NCBI GenBank assembly: GCA_963576725.1
Contig: OY755239.1
Coordinates: forward strand, 60,109,453-60,173,452
DNA length: 64,000 nucleotides
Source: Azorinus chamasolen
Lineage: Eukaryota; Mollusca; Bivalvia; Cardiida; Solecurtidae
Direction of reading: 5' to 3'
In this document: positions 24,901-39,900 of the stretch, piece by piece
How positions within the stretch are numbered: position 1 is the first letter of the stretch
How the letters are laid out: each line of letters starts with the position of its first letter
Notes under the pieces: generated by a model
What the model was told of the DNA's origin: nothing
Databases searched by the model: none
What the model saw: only the letters and a program-made list of their open reading frames with translations
Made by a program: the position numbers and the translations under genes

Positions 24901-27900
24901 GATCGGACAAAAAATGTAACAAAGGGCAATAACTCCAAAAGTATTGAAGCCAGAGTTATGGCCCTTGTTCATGACACTTTCTCTCACCATGCTCTTTCCA
25001 TGAATGAAGTTTCATTACGATGGCAAGAGCCATGTAGGAGTTATCGTCTGGACAAGAAATTGTGAAAAAATTTACAAGGGCAATAACTCCATTATTAGTG
25101 AAGTCAGAGTTATGGACCTTGTGCATGACACTTCTTCTCATTATGCTCTTTCCATATATGAAATTTCAATCAACTGGCATCAGGCATATTGAAGTTATCG
25201 TCCGGACAAAAAAGTGTGCATTTTTTATAAGGGGCAATAACTCCTACATTAGTGAAGCCAGAGTTATGGACCTTGTGCATGACACTTTCTCTCATTATGC
25301 TCTTTCCATATATGAAGTTTCAATCAACTGGCATCAGGCATATTGAAGTTATCGTCCGGACAAAAAGTTTGACCGACAGACAGACAACTCTAACGAAAAC
25401 AATATGTTTCCCCCATATAAATATGGGGGGAGACATAATAACAATAAGCAATGGGTCAAAGGTCATGTTGTTTTTTGCCTGAGTCTGATAGGACAGATTA
25501 TCAGCTTGCTCAGAATCTGACCAATCAGATACTTGAGAATGATCTCAGACTCAAATTCAAAGTTTTATAGCCTTAGACCATGATTTTTGTACATGAAAGA
25601 TTCTCAGGGCTGATTGGGTTAATCTTTTCTCTCATATATTAAATGCTTTTTCATACCTTTGCCAATACAATAGGCCCAGATAGGAGCCATCTGATCAGGG
25701 TCTACTCTGTTTGCTTATGAAATAAAATAGAGCTTTTTCTAGTTTTTACCATGGTAAAGTTCCCTTGTTAATAATGCTTTTAAAGGTTTTGGCTAATTAA
25801 TATGCATGATGTCTTAATTTCTTTAATGAATATTCAATAGGTAAAGAGTTAAGATTATCATAACTTTGAGCTCAAAGAAGTATTCAATATGATTCCATGT
25901 ATCAAATACAATAAAACTACTGACTAATGTTTTTATCCATGTCCTTTCTGGAGCACCCAGCAATACGGAACTTCAATACTGGGGTCACATTTCTGTCTGG
26001 TGCTGTCTGAAACCAAAAGGTCAATTGCTTACTTTGCAATACCTGCTGTTGTGCATGGATATGTAACTAAGAAACATTTAATAATCGTTAACCCTTTCCC
26101 TGTTCTATATTTATTAAAAATTTCAATACCTACTGCACAGGGCTCTAGAAATCCGGAAAATCGCCGGTCTGGACCGATTTTTGACTTCTCAGACCGGTTT
26201 GTACGACAGAATTTGAAAAAAAATCGGTCCCAAAATTTCAAGCAGACTACACGTATCTAATTAGAATCATCGGTCTATTAGCTAAATGTTGCAATTCGTA
26301 AGTGCCCTATCATAAACGTGTCAAGGGATTAAATGCCTGGGGTCAGGATTATGGGCCAGTCGGTCTTGACATAGGGACTTACCTCTTGCAGCTAGCCACT
26401 GAGCCATGTAATATTGATAAGACGTGCTAGGCATTGTGCACTTCATCTATTTCTTATGCCGCAAACAGTTCTAATTGTTTATGCAGTAATTGGCATTGAT
26501 GTCGTAATTACCTACATTTTACCTGGTAACAAACGGTCCATAGTAAATTAATGAAATGTCGCCTAATTATGTTTGTTTATTTAATTACTGTAACAGTCCG
26601 TATATTAAGGCTACTCTATTTTTTTGTATTTAAAAAGAAGGATATGTTTATCTAAAGGAATAGATCTGTAATCAAGGCTGAAATGTCACTGACACATAAC
26701 ATTTTGGTATCAGGTTTTTATGAGCAAATACTCTCTTGATATCCATCAGCAACACAATTTACTTTGAAGAATCATAACAAAAAGTCAACAAAATGTTCGG
26801 ATGATTCCACAGGGGACCGCCACAATGAAGTATGGACCTGGGCAGAAAAAAATGTATGATCACGAGATATATAGACTATAATTATATCTAGTGTTCATAC
26901 ATTTTTTTCTGTCCAGGTTCATACTTCATTGTGACGGTCCCTATATATCTAGTGTTCATACATTTTTTTCTGTCCAGGTTCATACTTCATTGGGACGGTC
27001 CCCTGTGCTTGATTCAAGTTAAAGGTTGACCTATTTTCGAGACTCCACATTTAAAGAGCTCCATTTATTGTACTGAAGTCAGTGAAGAGAAAAACAATTC
27101 TGAGTAGTGGCTTTCGTTTATCTGATGAGAAATACGTATGCATCATAAGCTAAATAATAATTACCAATCATGTAAGCTAGTTTCCTTGCTTCTCGTTCAA
27201 AGCCTTCAAAACTGTCACGCATGCCGACTTGAAATGTCATTAGTTTTCGCGAATGTCAACTGTCATTAGTTTTCACAAATTTCGAGATTTAATGCTGTCA
27301 TTTTATTACAAACAAACTATAAGGGGACAAATGGCACATATTCAAACATACTACCAGTGGACATATAATGAGGGGCTAATGTCCGCTCATCAAAAAATGG
27401 TGGGGCAAATGTCCGTGTGGCTAATGTCCGTTTCTCGGCTGGACCGGTTGGGATTTGAAAATTTCTTGAGCCCTGCTACTGCATATTCATGAACAAAATA
27501 GTTATACTGAAATATGGAAGGTAGAATAGTGCGGCCATTTTAGAAACTTAAGAAGCATACAGAGCAGACCCTGATCAGACGGATCCTATAGAAGCTGTTT
27601 GGTCTGGGTCTACTCTGTTTGCAAATGTGTGAAAACACATTTATATGTGGGAAAGGGTTAAGAAACAAGGTATGGGTGATTTGTGATCACATTTGCAAAC
27701 AGCCTGATTCTAGATGAGACGTCTAGGAATTCCAGGGATGGCTAATCAGGATCCAAACTATTTGAAACTGAAGTATTGTTTTGCAGGAAAGGAGATATAA
27801 AAACGTCTCCAGAAAGTGACTCACATGACTTGCTACAGAGTGCATATCTGTAATTATACTTTCAAACAGTATGGAATCAGATGAGATGTCAAGTAACTCG

Positions 27901-30900
27901 GTGTCTCATCAGGATCCAAACTGTTTGACACACTACTTATATTACATTCTGACAACCCTTTCCTCCATAAATAGGCCTTTCCACGCCTCTGTAGGAGCAA
28001 ATGCTCTATTTATCACATTGGTTTAAAAACTACCCAATTCCAATATTTTCCTTTTCTCTAGTGAATGCTCCTTTTTGGTTGATTTATTCAAAGCGGTTGG
28101 GTCTAAAAATAGCCTATGAGGGAATGGGTTAAAGCAGACAAATTTTTAAATTGTTTGGCACTAAATGAGTTAACAGACTGAGAGGACTCATGGTTTGCAT
28201 CTACAGTGTTTGCAAAGCACCAAAAATAACTGTCAGAGCTAAGGCTCCAATTTATAATAATTAGACAGAACATCAACCCAATTGCAAAGTAATTTGGTAT
28301 TCCAGTCTGCTATACCTCTTGTCTATCTGTCCAGGCAGCCTGGAGGCGTGAGTTCAGTTCCATCTGTCTCTCCTCTTGCAGGTGGCGCTGATACTCGTAC
28401 AGCTGATTCAGCTGGTGCTCACTTAGATAGCTCTGAAACAGTCAAATAGCAAATATAGTTCCAGTGAAAAAAAACCCAATGCATTTCAGAAATCTTGTAA
28501 TCAACCCAATCAAATCTTAAAATTTGGAGGTGGAATGGTCCATCATTTTTTAACCCTTTACTCCATAAATACACCTGTCTACACTTTTGCAAAGAGAGTA
28601 GACCCAGATTAGATGGCTCTGATCAGGGTGTGATCTGTTTGCTAACGCTATAATATAGATATGACACTAGTTTCTGCCATGGCCAAACATTCCTGTGTCT
28701 ATATGCTATTACATGTATAACAAATAATCTAATTAATATTCATGATGTCCTTATTTCTTACATGAATATTCATGGAGTAAAGGGTTTATGGCAGACCTCA
28801 TTCAGCATGAAAACAAGAGCTCTGCCGAGCCAAGCAGTATGTCTTTATACCGACAGTAATACCACGTTTACCCATTCATTGATAATCATGCTTTTTTATG
28901 CTGTTGCAAACAGAACAGACTCAGATTAACCCATTTGCTCCAACAATCCCATATATGGGATGTAGGCAAACAGTGTAGACTCTGATCAGACGCCGCATAG
29001 TGCGGTGTCTGATCAGTCTACAGTTTGTTGATAAGAATTTCAACATAAAATGCAATCGAAAATTTAGGCAATGCATCCCTTAGATAAAAAATGGACTAAT
29101 CCAATATATAAACATGGAAGAATCCACTGGGAGCAAATGGGTTAAACAGGTCTTGTACAGATCTGATTTTCTACCTTTTGCTATTGCAATAGAATTTGTT
29201 ACGGGAATTGAATTAATATTCATAACAGGTGGAGTAGCCTGGCATGAATATTCATTAACCCTTTACTCCATGAATATTCATGTAAGAAATAATGACATCA
29301 TAAATGTTAATTGTTACAAATATTTGGCCATGGCAGAAACTGAAGAATCATATCTATATTATTCCATAAGCAAACAGCAAACTCCGATCAGTTGCTGGTA
29401 GGAGACGTCTGATCTGGGTCTACTCTGTTTGCAAAAGCGTAGAAAGGTGTTATTTATGGAGTGAAGAGTTAAGTAAAGGGCTGAAGTAATACAGAGGTTT
29501 CAAGGCAGTTTTCTCCATTGTTCAAACTGGAAATTTAGTTTACAAAAATTTAGATACTTTTAGGCAGGTGGCTGCTTAATGCAGGGTGAAAGTCATGCAG
29601 AAAGCTCCAAAAGGAGCTTTCTGCATGACTTTCACCCTGCATTAAGTTGCCACCTGTCTCCAAGGCTAATATTTATATTAAATCAAACGTCCTGTTTAGA
29701 GGGCTTTTACTGTACCAAATTTTCCTTTCTCACCTGAAAGGTGTCTTGCTGTTGGGCTGAGTTGAGACCTTCATAAATCTCCTGCCCTGTAGTCAGACCC
29801 TCCACTTTGGACTGCGTCCATTTTTTAGTGCTTCTGGTTATCTTCTTCTGTTTTGTTTCTGAAAATAAATTTACCTTTAGCCTGCTGAATGTAATTTTTG
29901 TTGGTAGAAAATGTTAAAGACACTTCAGTTTTTACAGTTGATTTATCTTGCATTTCTTTTCAAAAACACAGTCAGAATAGCAAATAGTTTGGATACTGAT
30001 CAGATGCCAACTTACCTAGATCCAAATTGTTTGCATAGATAATCACTCATCCGCCCACAGCAGAATAAGGCTTAACCCTTTCCCTGTTGCATATTCATGT
30101 AAGAAATAAAAATGACATCATGACTATTTATTAGCTGAATTTTTATGTTAACTTTTCAAGGAATGTTTTTGCTCTGATAATAAGTGTAGAATCAGATCTA
30201 TATCATGTCAAAAGCAAACAGAGCAGACCCTGATCAGTCGGTCCTATAGGAGCCGTCTGATCTGGGTCTACGCTGTTTGCAGATGCATGAAAAGGCGCTC
30301 ATATAAACGCTTTTTGACACCTTTGCAAACTGAGTATACCCAGATCAGACATCTGATCAGGGTCTTCTCTGTCTACTTGTGAATTAACAATAGATATGAC
30401 TACAGTTTCTACTAAAAGATCTTGTGTACATACAGTAAAACCCCTCTAAATTGGAATTCTAGTGGAGAAGAATTTAGATATTTTAGGCAGGTGGCTGCTT
30501 AATGCAGGGTGAAAGTCATGCAGAGTGCTCCTAGAGGAGCTTTCTGCATGACTTTCACCCTGCATTAACCTAGCACCTGTCTCCAAGACCGATATATGAA
30601 CTAATTAAACATCCAGTTTAAAGGGGGTTTACTATATTCCATTATGAAAATTCAGCTAATCAATATTCATGATTGTTTCTGACATAAACATGCATCAGGG
30701 CAAGGGTTAAGTATTTGAAACACCTCCTTTATCCATCTATGACTGACTACAGTACATTCCCCTACCCTGCACCCCTTTGTCTATCTATGACTGACTACAG
30801 TACATTCCCCTACCCTGCACCCCTTTATCTATCTATGACTAACTACAGTACATTCCCCTACCCTGCACCCCTTTATCTATCTATGACTGACTACAGTACA

Positions 30901-33900
30901 TTCCCCTACTCTGCACCCCTTATCTATCTATGACTGACTACAGTACATTCCCCTACCCTGCACCCCTTTATCTATCTATGACTGACTACAGTACATTCCC
31001 CTACCATGCACCCCTTTATCTATCTATGACTGACTACAGTACATTCCCCTACCCTGCACTTTTTCCTTGTCCAGCTCAGCCATGATGTCCTGGTACAGCT
31101 TCTGCATGGTCGTCTCCTTCTTAGACTCATACTCCTGTCTCATCTTCTCTTCACACCTGCTGGTGCGGAACACATTACTTCCACTTGCTAACTTTTCCAT
31201 GTACTGAAACACACAACTGTTCATTGCAGGAGATAAATGTCCCAACATTGTTTGCTCTGTAAAATTATGTTTATCAATTTGGTACATTTAATTTGAATAA
31301 GAAATGTCTAAGACATAATGCTCAACTACAGAAGTATTGTCAGCTAAAAGAAGGACATTACACATGGAAAGTCTGTCCAACAATTAGTTGCAATTGATGA
31401 AAAAACTTTGACCTACTTTTTATCAAAAGTTCACGTAAATTCATAAACTAAGGGGAGATAATTCTAGAGTGTCTGAGACAATCTTGCTGGTTATCGAACT
31501 TGACTGAGACATTATAGTAATATTCATTCTGACCAAATTTGAAAAGGATTGGATTACATTTTTTGAGTTAGAGAGCGGACAAGCAAAAGTTCACGGACGA
31601 ACGTTCTTACATATGGACGATTGTTGGGCATTTCCTTCGTTTAAAACTACCAAACAAGGGTACAAAAATACCCGACAATACAAACGGAATGAACAGAATT
31701 TACCGTTATCTATTGTTCTGCATACCTAACAAGTGCGCATACGTTTGCCACAGCGCCACGACATAATACGTCCCGTCTGACGACAGGCGTATAAAAACAA
31801 CTACAGTAAAACCTCTCTGTAACGACCACTAAATTACATAAAGTATTTTGCGTTAAAGGCAGGTGGATGCTTAAAGCAAGGTGAAAGTAAAACAGAACGC
31901 AACTATAGGAGCATTCTGTTTTACTTTCATCTTGCTTTAAGCAACCACCTGCCCAAAATACCAATTAATTAACACAATTTAGTGGCCGTTATAGAGAGGT
32001 TTTACTGTATTTAATACTTATGATGTAATATTTTCTTTCATAAATATTCATGGAGTAATGGGATAATTAAGATTTCACATTTAATGATAAGCCTTTGTGC
32101 AAAAGTAAAAGCAGGGGCAGTTTTGACTGCTCTATTACCATGATGGGATATTTCCTGACAATGACAACATCAACCATGCCCACTGCACCACCCTCACCAT
32201 AAAGGCCACACAGGGGCACACAAAGGGGGCGGGGATCTCTCTGATAGCCCAGGGTGCTGTCCCAAGCACATGGTCGTGAAGAATTACTGCAGATTTTCAA
32301 CATCACTCCATCTGGGGCCTGTGCGAAGTACAATATAAACGCAGTCAATTTCAGGTAAATAATGTTTCAATTGATGAAACCTCACTTCAGAAACAATTGC
32401 AGTACAGTGCAACCCCTCTATACTGGAATTTTAGTAAAGAAGAATTCTGATCTTTTAGGCAAGTGGCTGCTTTATGCAGTGTGAAATTTATGAAGGAAAC
32501 TCCTTTGGAAGCTTTCTACATGTTTTTCACACTGCTTTAACCCTTTCCCTCATATAAACGTGTTTTCAAGCAATTGCAAACAGAGTAGACCCAGATCAGA
32601 CGTCTCCTAGAGGAGCCATCTGATCAGGGTCTGCTCTGTTTGCTAGTGGAATTTGAAAGATCTGATTCTTTACTTTCTAAAATGGCTACAATGTTCCACC
32701 TGCCATACTTCATTATAACTATTTTGTCCATGAATATTCAGTAGGTATTGAAATTTGGACTAAATATAGAACAGGGAAAGGGTTAATTATAATGATACCA
32801 TGAACAAGAGAATGTTGAACCCTTCTCTTGCTGAATTTTAAAACACATTTCTCCTTCTTTACCCATGCCCTGTTGTCTAATTACATACATCTTCACTGTG
32901 TACAAGTATTTCGCTGTGCAATCACTGCTGTGGAGTGTACTGGTTGCACAATCAATTTGTAAATAGTGCAGACCCTGATGAGACAGCTCCTGCAGGAGCT
33001 GTCTCATCTGGGTCTTCACTATTTACAGGTAGGTATATTGACGCGAATAGCAAGTGAAGGGTTAAAATAGCAAACAGTAAAAATATACCCCCGTTATTTC
33101 ATAAGCAAACAGAGCAGATCCTGACCAAATGGCTCCTAAAGGAGCTGTCTGGTCTGAGTCTACTCTATTTGCAAATGCACCAAAAGGTGTTTCTATGGAG
33201 TAAAGGGTAGAATGACTTACCTCAAGTGGTGAACAAGCATTATCTCCTCCTGTCACCTCTGCCCCACTGATACAGATTTTCTGACCAAGGCAAACTTTTC
33301 CTCTGAGAATTAAGTCAGCTAGTGGTATATCAGTGAGGGCCTTTATACTGTACCAGCCATCTGTCAACTGCAGAACAACCTATCAATGAAAATAGGAAAA
33401 GAGGGTCATTCAGACATAGTGTAACACAACTTCAGGTAAGAGGTGGACTTGGATATCTACAGAGTAACAGACAAATGTGTGTACTCAAGTACTAAAATCG
33501 TCATTTCTCCATCAAACCCTATGTTGTGACCATTCTTTAGAATCATCTCGAAGAGACGATTCTAAAGAGTGGTCACAACACAGGGTTTGGTGGAGAAATA
33601 AGAAATTATTCTTGAATATGTTTTAATTTACATATCTTATCTGGACCTCCGATATCTATGATGAATGTGTTCTAAGTTTCTCTTTGTTGGTGTTCATTAG
33701 AACCCTTTAAACTATGAATATTCATGATGTAAGAAAAATTGACTGTGCGAATATTAATTAGCTGCATTTTTATAATGGAATACAAAAACGTTTAGTCATC
33801 AGATCTATAATATTTCATAAGCAAACAGAGCAGGCCCCAATCAGATTATTTTCTTTTTATAATAGCACATGAACAAAGGACTTTTTGGCCATGGCAGAAA

Positions 33901-36900
33901 CTATAGAATCATAGCTGTTTTATATCATAAGCAAACAGAGCAGACCCTGATCAGACGGCTCCTATACTAGGAGCCATCTGATCTGGGTCTTCTCTGTTTG
34001 CAAAGGCCTAGAAAGGCATATTTATGGAGGAAAGGGTTAAAAGAGAGGCCTAACTTTATCAGTATCTACAAAGCTGTCCTACCTTGGAATCCAGACTATT
34101 ACCATGGATACTGTCCTGTGCTACAGCCCCTTCTGCACTGACCCACTGTATGCCTGCTACACATAAAACCATTCTCTTACTGGCTGTGTCATCACGCTCA
34201 AATATCTTTCGGATCGCAGATCTAAATTGAAACAAACTCATTGCATATCTAAGGCCCAGATAATTGGGTAAATAAAAAACATTTTCAAGTACAGCATCTT
34301 TATTTCTCCACCAAACCCTATATTGTATTGTATATTTATTCAATAAGCACTTTTATCTATTTCAGTGCCGTAATAAATTTTCACCTCTAAAAAATCATAC
34401 GAGTTACAATAAGCTCGAGAGGCCTCTTAAAAAACAAGGAAATTAATTCCAAAGTCCAAGTTCTATCAGCTTTTTACATTTATAACAAATCATTATTTAA
34501 AAGAAAAGTAAAGTAAGAGTGTTTTTTTTGTGAAAAACTTGAACATGAAAACTATGACAGACACACATATTTAATGGAAGAGAAAATTTGTAAACATGAG
34601 CACGGCATGCTGGTGTCAATACACCAATACCCATCTGTTACTGTAAAAACCAACACTTTGGAGGGCAAACTTTTTAACCCTTTCCTCCATAGGCTATTCT
34701 TAGATCCAACCACTTTGAATAAATCTACCGAAAAGGAGCATTAACTTGAGAAAAGGATTTTTTTTAGAATTCTGTAGTTTGAAACCATTGTGATAAACAG
34801 AGCATTTGCTCCTATAGGAGCAAATGCTCTATTTATCACAATGGTTTCATAAAGTGACTTTTACCGAGGTGAAGAAAGGTGTATTTATGGAGGAAAGGGT
34901 TAAATATGCACAACAGAGTGATGGCTCTTGTTCATACTGTAGCCATTGTGATGCTAATTAACCCTTTCCTCCATGAATATTCATATAAGATATAATGATG
35001 TCATGAATATTAATTGGACTAATTTGTTATACTAGCACATGGACACAAGACTGTTTGGCCATGTCAAAACTGTAGATTCATATCTGTATCATATAATAAG
35101 CATAAAGAGTAGACCCTGGTCAGATGGTTCCTATCAGGGTCTGCTCTGTTTGCTTTTGACATGATATAGAACCAATTCTACAGTTTTTGTCAAAGCAAAG
35201 ATTTCCTAGAAAAGTTAACATTATGCAAATACAGCTAATAAATATCTATGATGTCATAATTTCTTACATGAATATTAACCAGGGAAAGGGAACAATTCTA
35301 TTTGCAAATTGAACAAGATGTGTCCAACTCTGTGAAACACTTGTTGGACACCAAATTCTTTTTAGCAAGTTTGACCTTCTATCTTTAACCCTTTACTCCA
35401 TCAATACACCTATCTACACCTTTGCAAACAGAGTAGACCCAGATCAGATGGCTCCTATAGGAGCCGTCTGATCAGGGTCTACTCTGTTTGCTTACGACAT
35501 AATATAGGTATGATTCTAGAGTTTCTGCCATGTGTCCATGTGCTATTACAACAATTAATGTAATTAATATTTATGATGTAATTATTTTTTTGATGAATAT
35601 TCAGGGAGTAAGGGATTAATCTTCAAATATGAGTATGACCATACCAATGAGAAAACATCCCTCAAAAGTTCCAGCTTCATGAGATTAGTATGTGTTCTCT
35701 ATCTGTAGAAGCATGAGGTCTCTATCTGTAGAAGTTCAGATAGACAAACAGGCCAAAAAACAATATTACCCAAGTCAACATCTTGGTGACATAAAAATTC
35801 AGTTGCAATATTCAGTCCCTGATCTTTACCTTTGAGCCATGTCAATCTCTCGATCATATCTGTACTTCAACTGAAGCATTACCATCTCTGGTGTCAAACA
35901 TCTGAAAGAGAGTACCTTATAACACATGGTTTCAGATCCCTTTACAGTAGAACCGGAATTCTAAAGAGAAGAATTTAGATACTTTACGGTCGGTGACTGG
36001 CTAAAGATGCTAGAGGAGTTTTCTGCATGACTTTCACACTGCATTAAGCTGTCACCTGTCTACAAACCCAATATTTATACTAAATTGATGGTCCAATTTA
36101 GTGGGGTTTTACTGTACTAGATTATCTCAACTTTTAATGAATTGGCAAACATAATAGACCCATATCGGACAGCTCCTGTCTGATCTGCATATATGCTTAA
36201 AATTTGATTCCTTACATGGCAATAGAATTCCAGTTTTAGGTACAAGAATAAACATTATGGACAAGGTCTTTTATGAATATTCACTAACCCTTTAACTAAT
36301 GAATATTCATGAAAAGAAACAGTGACTGTATGAATATTAATCAGGTTAATTTTTTATTTTTTTTAACCCTTTACACCATAAATACGCCTTTCTACGCCTT
36401 AGCAAACAGAGTAGACCCAGATCAGACAGTTCCTATAGGAGCCGTCTGATCAGGGTCTGCTGTTTACATATTATACAAAATATACAGTTTATATGAGTAT
36501 CAATATTTCTCTTTCACATTGGTGTTCATTCAAACCACCTCTTTATCGCAGTTTTATTGAGTATCCACTAGAGGGTTAATACACGTTTTTTCGGGCAATA
36601 ACATCTGCAGTGTGCCGAGGGACTGTTGTTGGCCCGAGCCCGAAGGGCGAGGGCAACAACATTCCCAAGGGACACTGCAGATGTTATTGCCCGAAAACAA
36701 ACGTGTATTAACGCTATTCTTGCATAAACCCATTTTCTGCTTTCCTGCATCAATTTATTTCTTCCAAATACAAGCAAAACTATACACTTCTTTGACTCTT
36801 CCGTTCGTTCGATTTATGCAGTTTCCGGGCCACTCTTTTGTTTTCTTTCTGACGTCATTCCACGATTGTATCAAATACCGTTTACATGGGATTTCATTCA

Positions 36901-39900
36901 ATATGTCTATCACTAAAAGCAGTTCATTGTCGGTGCCCCTGAAAAACTCACACCGTTCATCTAGCTTAGGCCAAACGCTATAGCGTTGGCGTCCATTGTT
37001 TACATTAGGCCCCGAATAGGTATAATTAAAACCGGTCAACAACAGCGCGTGAGCACGAGAATCGCCTTGTTAATACATAGTCTAGCGGGACAACAACAGC
37101 ACGTTTTATGCAAGAATACATAATTTTGATAGACCAGTTTGTCACTATTCTGCAGCTCTGGGAATTGCTAGACTCACCTTCCAGAGAATGCTGGTAGACA
37201 GACCTCATAGGTCGCCAGTTTCCACACAATCCACTTGTAGTGATTGTATAGCCAGGCCTCCGATATCAGCTTGCTGTCAACTCCAGCCAGTGTCAAAAAC
37301 GCTCTAAAATTATACAGTAAATCCTTTCTACAATGAACAACAAAAACAAGAGCCGTGTGCAGCGCCAACTCTCGTTTGATTTGGTGCTTGTCCATCTAAT
37401 TTAAGACCTTTTGAAAAAAATAAAGGGCCATAACTCTAACATTTTAAAATCAAGAGGTATGGTTTTTTATGTAGGGGCCTTCCCCTCAATGAGATCTACT
37501 CACCTATGTAGTTTCGTGTTGATACCTCTTATACTTTTCGAGTAATGAGCTACATTAAAGCTTTTGCACGCCGCTGCCACCGCCGACAACGCCAACGACC
37601 CAATGATCATAGTATATGAAGCTCGACTTTTCTTCGAAATAGATGACCTAATAAGACTAATTCTTGGCCTTTAACCCATTAATTTCCTTTGCAAACAGAG
37701 TAGACCCAGATCATACAGCTCCTGTAGGAGTCATTTGATCTGGGTCGGCTCTTTTTGCTCATGAAATAATAACTAGAATTGTTTTTGATACAAAAACTAA
37801 TGTCTCCCCCAGTATGTGGACAAAAATGTTCAAAGTCCCATAACTCTGCAGAACATCAACAAACTGGAAAAAGAAAAAAACTATGCACAACTAGGCATGG
37901 TTCTGATCAATCCTATGAAGTTTCATGAAAATCCGATCAAAGATTTTGGAGAAACCCAACAGACAAAATTTCCATGTAAATATTTCAAAGTCCCATATCT
38001 CCAAAAATACTGAAGACAGAGTTACATACCTTGTGCACTGCACTTGCAGTCAATGTGATCTATCTATATATATGAAGTTTGAAGTCAATAGCTTTTATAC
38101 TTTGGAAGTTATGATGCGGACAAGCAAGACAGACGGACAACTGGACGGACATGGTCGACTCCAATATCCCCCCCCTACACACACACGCACACAAAACTTC
38201 GTTTGTAGGAGTATAATGAAATGTGGAAGGTGAAACATTTATAGCAATTTTAGAAACTAAAGAAGCAGATCTATCATATTTCATTAGCAAATAGAGCAGA
38301 CCCTGATCAGACAGCTCCTATAGGAGCCGTCTTATCTGGGTCTGCTTTGTTTGCAAATGTGTGAAAAAGCATTTATGAAGGAACGTGTTTAGTAACAACC
38401 TGCTTCTAAAGACATACATGTACATTATCAAGTGGTAGTAATTGAGAAATTCCACTATAATGGACTATATGTCCCTACAGATGAAGCAAAACATGTGGAC
38501 TAGATATAATCATATAAGATATACAGAGACTTTTGTTAACTTAAAAAGAATCATACTACCATATAATAATCAACTCTGACTGTTGAGACACAGGGGTTAG
38601 TCTTGTTCTGCTGGTTAGCCCTTTCCCTCATATAAACGCCTTATCATGCATTTGCAAACAGAGTAGACCCAGATCATATGGCTCCCTTGAAAAGTTTACA
38701 TTATAGAAATTATGCTATTAAATATTCATGATGTCCTTTTTTCTTACATGAATATTGAACAGGGAAAGGGTTAAAATCTGTTGAGCATCCAAACTGTTTT
38801 TTAACACTGATTTTTTAAAAAAATGATGGATAAAAATATCATAAAATACACTTTTAGAAGTTTAACCCTTTCCTCCCTAAATATGCCTTTCTACACCTCT
38901 GTTATAGTCTCTCCTTGAAACTATTGTGATAAATAGAGCATTTGCTCCATAGGAGCAAATGCTCTATTTATCACAATAGTTTCAATACTACACAATTCTA
39001 ACATTTTCGTTTTCTCTAGTAAATGCTCCGTTTTGGTAGATTTATTCAAAGAGATTGGGTCTAAAAATAGCCTATGAGGGAATGGGTTAAAGCAGTCTCC
39101 AATTTCTTAGGATGCACTTTGGGATAAAAAAAAAGTGAGGCAAATAAAGTGTTTTGAAACCTGTAGAACTCTGCTTTGCCAGCACAGCCTGCATCGTCTG
39201 GCACCAAGAAAGCCCCATCCCCGACCAGCACATGAGCCGTGTGTTTCCTGTAGTGGTCGTCAAGGCAGAACCTGTACTGCCCTGCAGTGGCGGCACACAC
39301 AAGTGGCTTTACATGGCCTGTACTACAGCTCTGCAAATCAAACAAACAATAGAAACTCTTTTTATAGAAACTCAGGTTTGTTCCAAATTTCAATACCTAC
39401 TGAATATTCATGGTCAAAATAATTCTAATGAATTATGGAAGGTGGAACATTGTAGCCACAGGCCATTTTCTGGTGTCTACATGGGTCCTTTAAAAGGACC
39501 CATTCCCAACGCAAAATAGGTAACAGTTTTCCCTATTTTTTTATTTATTTTTTTTGGGGGGGGGGGGGGAGAAATCCCAATACAGGCCAAATTTTGATTA
39601 AAATGAAATGAAAATAAGTTACAACGGGAATAAAAAAAAATATAAAAGCATTGAGTTTTACACATGAAAAAGCTATTTTTCCCAAAATTGACAAGAAAAG
39701 GCCCGAGCCATTTTAGAAATTAAAGAAACAAATCTATCAAATTCCATTAGGAAACAGACCAGACCCTGATCATATGAATATTGATTAGCTGAAATTTTAT
39801 AACAGCATATCAAGGGCTTGGTGCAAAACTATTCTAACTCCTTTGTGAAGGAGTTAGAATAGTTTTGCACCAAGCCCTCGAAATATGCATACAGGAGTTT

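Larger units (their letters stand above)
26092..27657 (-). mobile_element. family A1 MITE split by a hAT-like element
   Basis: CCCTTTCCCTGTTCTATATT ... ACCTACTGCA | insertion | CTACTGCATATTCATG ... GTGGGAAAGGG, TTAA at 26088-26091 and 27658-27661. Confidence 0.93.

Noticed and set aside
24859..25482. Overlapping frames with repeated peptide LCMTL(S/L)LIMLFPYMKF
   Set aside because: They follow the 154-bp tandem repeat in shifted frames; not coding.
30715..30933. Open frame with a 16-residue repeated peptide on the plus strand
   Set aside because: It is the 48-bp intronic minisatellite read in frame; no start context, no homology, and it overlaps the BRCA2 donor.
36612..37042. Pair of 95-123 codon frames near 36.6-37.0 kb
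   Set aside because: They cross the GC-rich foldback element and show no domain or splice support.
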